Shown here piece by piece: positions 58,895 through 64,000 of a stretch of 64,000 bases of DNA. Under the pieces are notes generated by a model, which worked only from the letters and a program-made list of their open reading frames with translations, did no database searches and was not told the DNA's origin. Every line of letters starts with the position of its first letter. The first letter of the stretch is position 1. The position numbers and the translations under genes are program-made. Origin of the DNA: Nocardia vulneris. Its GTDB lineage: Bacteria > Actinomycetota > Actinomycetes > Mycobacteriales > Mycobacteriaceae. The stretch covers positions 496,001-560,000 of the forward strand of contig NZ_BDCI01000017.1 of NCBI RefSeq assembly GCF_001613425.1, in the 5' to 3' direction.

Positions 58895-60670
58895 TCAGAC
58901 GGTCGCGCCGGACTTCTCCGAGCGCGCCGTCTCCAGCAGTTCCTCCGCGTGTGCCCGGCCGGTTTCGGTGTCGTCCAGACCGGCCAGCATGCGCGCCAAT
59001 TCGATGACCCGTTCGTCCTTGGTCAGCGCCCGCACGCCGCTGTTCACCTTGCCCTTGCCGTCGTCGGACTTGTCGACCACCAGGTGGGTGTCGGCGAAGG
59101 CCGCGACCTGCGGCAGGTGCGTCACCACGATGACCTGATGGGTGCGGGCGAGCCGGGCCAGCCTGCGCCCGATCTCCACCGCGGCCCGGCCGCCGACGCC
59201 CGCGTCCACCTCGTCGAAAACCATGGTGGCGCCGTGATCCGAGCGGGCGAGCACCACCTCGAGCGCGAGCATCACCCGGGAGAGCTCACCACCGGAAGCG
59301 CTCTTGCTCAACGGCAGTGACTGCGCGCCCGAGTGCGCGGACAACCGGAACTCCACCTCGTCCACCCCCGAGGACCCGGCGTGCAGTTCCTTGCCGCCGA
59401 CGAGCAGCGGCGCGGAATCCTGCGGACCCGCGGGCACCGGCCGGACCTCGACCTCCAGTTTCGCCTTGCCCATGGCCAGTCCGCCCAGCTCGGCGCTCAC
59501 CGCGGACGCGAGCTTGCCGGCCGCTTTCTTGCGCGCGGCACTCAGCTTGCCCGCCGCCTCCCGCACCCGTTCGGCCGCGATATCGACCTCGGCCGCCAAG
59601 GCGGTGAGCGCCTCCTCGGACACGTCGAGCGAGCCGAGCTTGGTGCGCGCCTCATCGGCCCAGGCGAGCACGCCGTCGATGTCGGGGGCGTACTTGCGGG
59701 TCAGCGACTTCAGTTCGGCCTGGCGGGTGAGCAGCGAATCGAGCGCGCCGGGATCCGACGGCAGGTCCGAAAGATAGCCGCTGAGTTCGGTAGTCAGGTC
59801 GACCACCACCGCGATCGCCTCGCCGAGCCGCGGCGCCAGCGCGGTGAGCTTCGGATCGTCGGCCGACTCGATGCGCGAGCGCGCGGCACCGAGCAATTCC
59901 AGTGCGCCGGAACCGTCTTCAGGCGTCTCCGGCGAGCCGGCCAGCGCGTCGTGCGCGGTCGCGGCGGCCTCGCGCAGCGAATCCAGGTCGCTGAGCCTGC
60001 GCACGTCCTCGACGATGCGCACGTCCTCGCCGGGTTCCGGTGCGATGGCATCGATCTCGGTCAGCGAATGCTGCAACCGGTCGGCCTCCTGCGCCAATTC
60101 CCGGCTGCGCGCGGTACGTTCGAGCAATTCGTTGCGCGCGTCCAGCCAAGAGCGCCGCTGCACACCGTATTTGCGCAACAGCGGCCCTACGGTGTCGGCC
60201 GCGAACTGGTCCAGCGCCGCCAATTGCTGGTCGGGACGCTGCAAGCGCAACTGATCGTTCTGCCCGTGCACGGTCAGCAACGGCGCGGTGAAATCGGCGA
60301 GGACCGCGGCGGGCACGCCCCGCCCGCCCAGGTGCGCGCGGGAACGGCCGTCGCTGCCCACGGTGCGGATCGCGATGATGCTGCCGTCGTCATCCTGTTC
60401 GGCCGCAGCCGATTCCAGCACCTGCGCCACTTCGGCGCGGGCGCCGTCGTTCACGTCGTCGACGGTGAAACGGCCCTCGACCACCGCCCGCGCGGCACCC
60501 AGCCGGACCCGCCCCGGATCGGCGCGCGCACCGCTCAGCAGGTGCAGGCTGGTGACCACCATGGTCTTGCCCGCACCCGTCTCACCGGTGAGAACCGTGA
60601 GACCCTCGTGGAATTGCGCGGTGGCCGTCGAGATAACGCCAAGCCCGTCAATCCTGATCTCTGTCAGCAT
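58895..60670 (-). CDS. recN: DNA repair protein RecN
   Basis: A 591-residue SMC-like ATPase for double-strand break repair. Walker A 'LTGETGAGKTMVV' (about residues 27-39), a coiled-coil middle, signature 'ASGGELSRVMLALEVV' and Walker B 'MVFDEVDAGVGGRAA' with 'QVIVVTHLPQVAAFADTH'. ATG 60670 is chosen because 'LTEIRIDGLGVIS' is the standard RecN beginning; it overlaps the nadK end by 23 bp. In relatives the next gene is steA; here the accessory insertion follows. Confidence 0.96.
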   Translation of the reverse strand: MLTEIRIDGLGVISTATAQFHEGLTVLTGETGAGKTMVVTSLHLLSGARADPGRVRLGAARAVVEGRFTVDDVNDGARAEVAQVLESAAAEQDDDGSIIAIRTVGSDGRSRAHLGGRGVPAAVLADFTAPLLTVHGQNDQLRLQRPDQQLAALDQFAADTVGPLLRKYGVQRRSWLDARNELLERTARSRELAQEADRLQHSLTEIDAIAPEPGEDVRIVEDVRRLSDLDSLREAAATAHDALAGSPETPEDGSGALELLGAARSRIESADDPKLTALAPRLGEAIAVVVDLTTELSGYLSDLPSDPGALDSLLTRQAELKSLTRKYAPDIDGVLAWADEARTKLGSLDVSEEALTALAAEVDIAAERVREAAGKLSAARKKAAGKLASAVSAELGGLAMGKAKLEVEVRPVPAGPQDSAPLLVGGKELHAGSSGVDEVEFRLSAHSGAQSLPLSKSASGGELSRVMLALEVVLARSDHGATMVFDEVDAGVGGRAAVEIGRRLARLARTHQVIVVTHLPQVAAFADTHLVVDKSDDGKGKVNSGVRALTKDERVIELARMLAGLDDTETGRAHAEELLETARSEKSGATV

Positions 60671-61607
60671 GTGTGCTCTCCGTTCGCCGTCGGCCACGCC
60701 AGCCTGTCACGGGCAATTGGAACTTGCGCACCATCCGGTCCGCGAAGGGCGCGGAATCCAGCCGCACCCAGCGCACCGGCTGCGCGCCGCGGACCGCTTC
60801 CAACCGGCCGCCGCGCGGCAGGTCGAGCGTGCGCCTGCCATCCAGGAAAACTATCGCATCGTGCCCCTCGGCGGCCGCCTCGACCGCGATCCGCGACTCC
60901 GGGCTGGTCACCAGCGGCCGGGCGAACAGGGCATGCGCGTTGCTCGGAATCACCAGCAGCGCTTCGAGTTCCGGCCACACCACCGGGCCGCCCGCGGAGA
61001 ACGCGTACGCGGTGGAGCCGGTCGGGGTGGCGATCAGGATGCCGTCGCAGCCGAACGCCGACACCGGCCTGCCGTCCACCTCCAGCACCAGCTCCAACAC
61101 GCCCATCCGCGAGGCGTTTTCGATGCTCGCCTCGTTCAAGGCCCAGCCGGTTTCCACCACCTCGTCGTCCACCCGGACGTTGACGTCGATGGTCATCCGG
61201 TGCTCGATGCGGTAATCCCGGCGCACCACATGCGCGAGCGCGTCGTCGAGATGCTCGGCCTCGGCCTCGGTCAGAAAACCGATGCGGCCCAGATTGATTC
61301 CCAGCACCGGCACCCCGGCCGGGCGCGCCAGCTCGGCGGCCCGCAGGAACGTGCCGTCGCCACCGAGCACCAGCACCATCTCGCAACCGACCGCGGCCTC
61401 GGGCCCGTGCGCGACCACCCGCACCGGATAGCCGCCCGGCTCGGCCTCGAACCGGGTGCTGTCCGCCTCGTCGTCGAGCACCCGCAGGCAGATACCCGCG
61501 TCGGCGAAGATCTTCGCCAGCCGGTGCGCGGTCTCGATGATCTCCGCCCGGCCGGGATGCGACACCAGCAGGATCTCCCGGCTATCGGCCCTCGTCGGCG
61601 CGTTCAC
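60648..61607 (-). CDS. nadK: NAD kinase
   Basis: A 319-residue enzyme (PpnK) that phosphorylates NAD to NADP. Catalytic 'LVLGGDGTFLRAAELA', 'NLGRIGFL', 'WALNEASIENA' and the glycine-rich 'CDGILIATPTGSTAYAFSAG' are all present. The last about 25 residues ('GWRGRRRTESTHADRDQD') are a charged tail overlapping recN. GTG 61607 overlaps the tlyA stop by 4 bp. Confidence 0.96.
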   Translation of the reverse strand: MNAPTRADSREILLVSHPGRAEIIETAHRLAKIFADAGICLRVLDDEADSTRFEAEPGGYPVRVVAHGPEAAVGCEMVLVLGGDGTFLRAAELARPAGVPVLGINLGRIGFLTEAEAEHLDDALAHVVRRDYRIEHRMTIDVNVRVDDEVVETGWALNEASIENASRMGVLELVLEVDGRPVSAFGCDGILIATPTGSTAYAFSAGGPVVWPELEALLVIPSNAHALFARPLVTSPESRIAVEAAAEGHDAIVFLDGRRTLDLPRGGRLEAVRGAQPVRWVRLDSAPFADRMVRKFQLPVTGWRGRRRTESTHADRDQD

Positions 61608-62437
61608 TGTGGACCCTCCTCAACCGCACGCTCGACGAGGGCAGCCACTCGCGCCTCGTCGTCTTCCAGCCTGCCGTCCGCGGTAACGGACTTGCGCAGC
61701 CACAGGAAGTATTCGACATTGCCCGACGGGCCCGGCAACGGGCTGGCGGTCACGCCCTCGGTGTGCAGGCCGAGCGCCGCCGCGACCGTCGCGACCTCGC
61801 GCACCGCCGCGGCGCGCAACGCCGGATCGCGCACCACACCGCCGGCACCGACCCGTTCCTTGCCGACCTCGAACTGCGGCTTCACCATCGGCAGCAGATC
61901 CGCGCCCGGCGCGGTGCACGCGGCCAGCGCGGGCAGCACCAGGGCGAGCGAGATGAAAGACAGGTCACCGACCACCAACTCGACTGGGCCGTCGATCATT
62001 TCGGGCGTGAGGTGACGCACGTTCGTGCGATCGACCACCCGCACCCGGTCGTCGTTCTGCAACCGCCAGATCAACTGGCCGTAGCCGACATCCACCGCGA
62101 CCACCTCGCGCGCCGCGCGCGAGAGCAGCACATCGGTGAAACCGCCGGTGGACGCGCCCGCATCGAGGCAGCGCTTCCCCGCGATGGTGAGCCCCGCCGG
62201 TTCGAACGCCGCGAGCGCGCCGAGTAGTTTGTGCGCGCCGCGCGAGGCCCACGACACCTCGTCGGCCTGCTCCCGGACCAGCAGCGGCGTCCCCGCCTCG
62301 ACGGCGGTCGCCGGCTTCACCGCGACCGTTCCGGCTATCAGGACGCGACCGGCACCGATCAGCTCGACCGCGTGTTCTCGCGATCTCGCCAACCCGCGGC
62401 GAACCAGTTCGGCGTCCACGCGCGCGCGTCTGGCCAC
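61604..62437 (-). CDS. tlyA: 16S/23S rRNA 2'-O-methyltransferase TlyA
   Basis: A 277-residue rRNA methyltransferase, known in M. tuberculosis for capreomycin sensitivity. N-terminal S4 domain ('RVDAELVRRGLARSREHAVE'), then FtsJ-like fold with SAM site 'CLDAGASTGGFTDVLLS' and catalytic Asp/Lys in 'VGDLSFIS' and 'PMVKPQFEVGKE'. GTG 62437 matches the usual 'ARRARVDAELVRRGLA' start; the frame is open far upstream without similarity. One base separates it from the preceding small gene. Confidence 0.95.
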   Translation of the reverse strand: MARRARVDAELVRRGLARSREHAVELIGAGRVLIAGTVAVKPATAVEAGTPLLVREQADEVSWASRGAHKLLGALAAFEPAGLTIAGKRCLDAGASTGGFTDVLLSRAAREVVAVDVGYGQLIWRLQNDDRVRVVDRTNVRHLTPEMIDGPVELVVGDLSFISLALVLPALAACTAPGADLLPMVKPQFEVGKERVGAGGVVRDPALRAAAVREVATVAAALGLHTEGVTASPLPGPSGNVEYFLWLRKSVTADGRLEDDEARVAALVERAVEEGPQ

Positions 62438-62438
62438 C

Positions 62439-62744
62439 TCAGATCTTGTCCACCGTGGCCAGGGCCTGCACGAGCACGTCGTGCGCCTGCTCCAGGATCC
62501 GGGCGCGGCGGGTGATGTCCGCACCGGTCTCCGCGCTCTCGGCCGTCGCGTTCGCGCCCGGCCAGCCGGTGCGGGTGACGAGTTCGGTGAGCAGGCCATC
62601 GATCTCGGTGCGGATGCGCTCCGGATCGGCGGGCTCCGGACGCCCGGGTGCACCCGGCAGATGCTGGCCCGGCAGCGGAACCCCGGGGCGGGGTCCGCTG
62701 GCACCTGGCGTCGGCATTCCTGGGCGGGGCATGGGAGTAGTCAT
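62439..62744 (-). CDS. Conserved small protein (Rv1693-like position)
   Basis: A 101-residue protein with a Pro/Gly-rich first half ('RPGMPTPGASGPRPGVPLPG') and a helical second half ('RIRTEIDGLLTELVTRTGWP', 'ILEQAHDVLVQALATVDKI'). No function known. Its place between the HAD phosphatase and tlyA is the same as that of Rv1693. ATG 62744 lies 13 bp from the phosphatase stop. Confidence 0.75.
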   Translation of the reverse strand: MTTPMPRPGMPTPGASGPRPGVPLPGQHLPGAPGRPEPADPERIRTEIDGLLTELVTRTGWPGANATAESAETGADITRRARILEQAHDVLVQALATVDKI

Positions 62745-62757
62745 CGTGCGGTCAACG

Positions 62758-63663
62758 CTATCGGATTTCCGAACCGGACGCGCGCACCGTCACGGCCCGT
62801 CCCGGGTTGCGCCGCAACCGGTCGGCCAACGCCGCGGCGAGGTCGCTCGGATCGATGTCCGATTCGGCCGGAATCGGCGGGTGGTTCAGCGCGTCCAGCG
62901 AATCGGCCACATAGGTCGGAATGAATTCGGCCGCCGCGTCTTTCAGCTCGTCCAGGGTGCTGACACCGGTGAGCACCAGCAGCGATTCCAGGCCCACGGC
63001 GTTCGCGCCCTCGATATCGGTGTCCAATCGGTCACCCACCACCAGCGCGCTACGGGTGCCCGCGCGCGCCAGCGCGTCCTCCATCAGCGGGGCGAACGGT
63101 TTGCCCGCCACCATCGGCTCGAGCTCGGTCGCGGTACGCAAGGCGGCGACCATCGCGCCGTTGCCCGGGGCGAGACCGCGCTCGTTCGGCAGCGTCTTGT
63201 CGGTGTTCGCGGCAATCCACAGGGCGTCGGCGCGTAACGCGTACGCGGCCTCGGCGAGTTCGGGCCAGCCGGTCTGCGGTGAATGTCCTTGCACCACAGC
63301 GGCGGGCGCGGCGCCGTCGAAGCGGCGCACCGGGCGCAAGCCGACCGCCGTCACCTCGGCGGCCAGATCGTCGGTGCCGACCACCAGCACCTCCGCGCCG
63401 GGAGCGAGGCGCTCGGCCAGCAGCCGGGCCGCCGCCTGCGCGCTGGTCACCACGTCGTCGGTGGTCGCGGGGAAGCCGAGGTCCACCAGATGCGCGGCGA
63501 CCGTCGCCGGCGAACGGCTCGCATTGTTGGTGACGTACACCAGTCGCTGCGTGCCCTCGGCCGCCAGTGCCGCCGGCGCACCCTCGATCACCACGGGACC
63601 CCGGTACAGGGTGCCGTCCAGGTCAAGCAGCAAGGCTTCGTAGCGATCTCGTAGCCGCTTCAC
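62758..63663 (-). CDS. HAD-IIA phosphatase (Rv1692-like, glycerol-3-phosphate phosphatase type)
   Basis: A 301-residue HAD hydrolase: motif I 'LLLDLDGTLYRG' (about residues 10-21), motif II Thr in 'LVYVTNNAS', motif III Lys in 'MVAGKPF', motif IV 'LVVGDRLDTDIEGA'. Rv1692 has been described as a D-glycerol-3-phosphate phosphatase acting in lipid recycling. GTG 63663 follows GGAG and starts at the family's first residues; the frame is open another 46 codons. The last about 60 residues are variable. Confidence 0.9.
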   Translation of the reverse strand: MKRLRDRYEALLLDLDGTLYRGPVVIEGAPAALAAEGTQRLVYVTNNASRSPATVAAHLVDLGFPATTDDVVTSAQAAARLLAERLAPGAEVLVVGTDDLAAEVTAVGLRPVRRFDGAAPAAVVQGHSPQTGWPELAEAAYALRADALWIAANTDKTLPNERGLAPGNGAMVAALRTATELEPMVAGKPFAPLMEDALARAGTRSALVVGDRLDTDIEGANAVGLESLLVLTGVSTLDELKDAAAEFIPTYVADSLDALNHPPIPAESDIDPSDLAAALADRLRRNPGRAVTVRASGSEIR

Positions 63664-63959
63664 ACCACTCTCCGTGTCACCGAACTTCGCATCCCCGCGG
63701 ATGCCCGAACCGGCCCCGCCGCGCCCAAGGCAGCTCCGAGACACCCACACATTACGCCAAGGCGCCGACACGAATCGCGGCTCGGTGGGTTCGAGCGCCA
63801 CGGCGAAGGGGTGCCGATTCGTCGGCGGATGGCCCCACGATTGGTGACGAGGGAAAGCGTGCGACGAGTCCCGGAAACCGGCTGAGAGGGTGGCCGGAGA
63901 GTTAAACTGCTGCTCGAGTCGTCGGTCTCGGGGGCGGGCCGGTGCGGAAAGGTAGTGCC
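63664..63959. other. Divergent region before the right window edge
   Basis: 296 bp between the HAD phosphatase and a plus-strand start. I see no gene; open frames through it are Arg/Pro-rich. An AT-richer 'gagttaaactgctgc' at 63899-63913 may belong to a promoter for the plus-strand gene. Confidence 0.4.
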
Positions 63960-64000
63960 ATGTCGGTTCGTGCCATCGCTGTGCTGCCCGTGCTGTTGTG
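63960..64000 (+). CDS. Start of an unidentified gene, probably exported product
   Basis: ATG 63960 follows GGAAAGGTAGTG. Only 13 residues are visible ('SVRAIAVLPVLL'), with a basic residue and a hydrophobic run like a signal peptide. The rest lies beyond the window. Confidence 0.4.
   Translation, partial: MSVRAIAVLPVLL

Overview
The window is 64 kb of very GC-rich chromosomal DNA with dense, translationally coupled genes and many GTG starts. The right-hand part (38037-51340 and 58895-63663, all on the minus strand) carries der, cmk, rluB, scpB, scpA, a ParA-family gene, xerD, a NUDIX gene, pyrG, steB, steA, recN, nadK, tlyA, a small gene and a HAD-IIA phosphatase. This is the order I know from Mycobacterium tuberculosis Rv1692-Rv1713, so the organism belongs to the Mycobacteriales. 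The accessory content (AfsR-like regulator, many small regulators, polyol uptake) fits Nocardia or a close relative; the genus is an inference.

Layout. 1-5053: a thiolase (cut by the window edge), an LLM-class F420 oxidoreductase, a carotenoid-cleavage-type dioxygenase, a tandem-HxlR regulator and a racemase-like protein lacking both catalytic cysteines. 5150-12907: a methyltransferase, a degenerate tandem repeat, a GGCT-fold protein, a large unknown protein, an AfsR-type regulator with SnoaL-like and SRPBCC partners, and a cytochrome P450 relic. 12958-16860: a MarR-MFS-YceI operon in which transporter and YceI protein share an extra beta-sandwich domain. 17117-20862: a partner-switching cassette (response-regulator phosphatase, CHASE3 histidine kinase, stand-alone receiver, STAS protein). 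21091-25789: an Asp23/AmaP envelope-stress operon led by an ECF sigma factor and a protein joining an anti-sigma-type zinc motif to an Asp23 domain, with divergent csbD-like and small membrane protein genes. 25809-28805: a lysozyme-fold protein, an IclR regulator and an amidohydrolase. 28928-35799: a polyol ABC uptake operon under a SorC regulator, divergent from a mannitol-dehydrogenase-type gene. 35808-37953: a small secreted protein, an acyl-ACP thioesterase and a BtrH-like papain-fold protein.

38037-63663 is the conserved core: GTPase and nucleotide metabolism, condensin subunits, recombination, CTP synthesis, septation and copper proteins, DNA repair, NAD kinase. It is interrupted at 51341-58894, between steA and recN, by about 7.5 kb of accessory genes (secreted Gly-rich protein, LytM peptidase with a Trp-rich tail, VOC protein, MFS exporter, AtzG-like/amidase pair, MerR regulator, SRPBCC protein). 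No tRNA, rRNA, CRISPR array, insertion sequence or prophage was recognised.

The most unusual items are: the sigma/zinc-motif-Asp23 operon; the transporter and YceI protein carrying a shared domain; the double Cys-to-Ser racemase-like protein; a near-identical operator in front of the tandem-HxlR gene and the dioxygenase; a 94-bp compound palindrome upstream of pyrG; and long low-complexity N-terminal tails on RluB, ScpB and ScpA.
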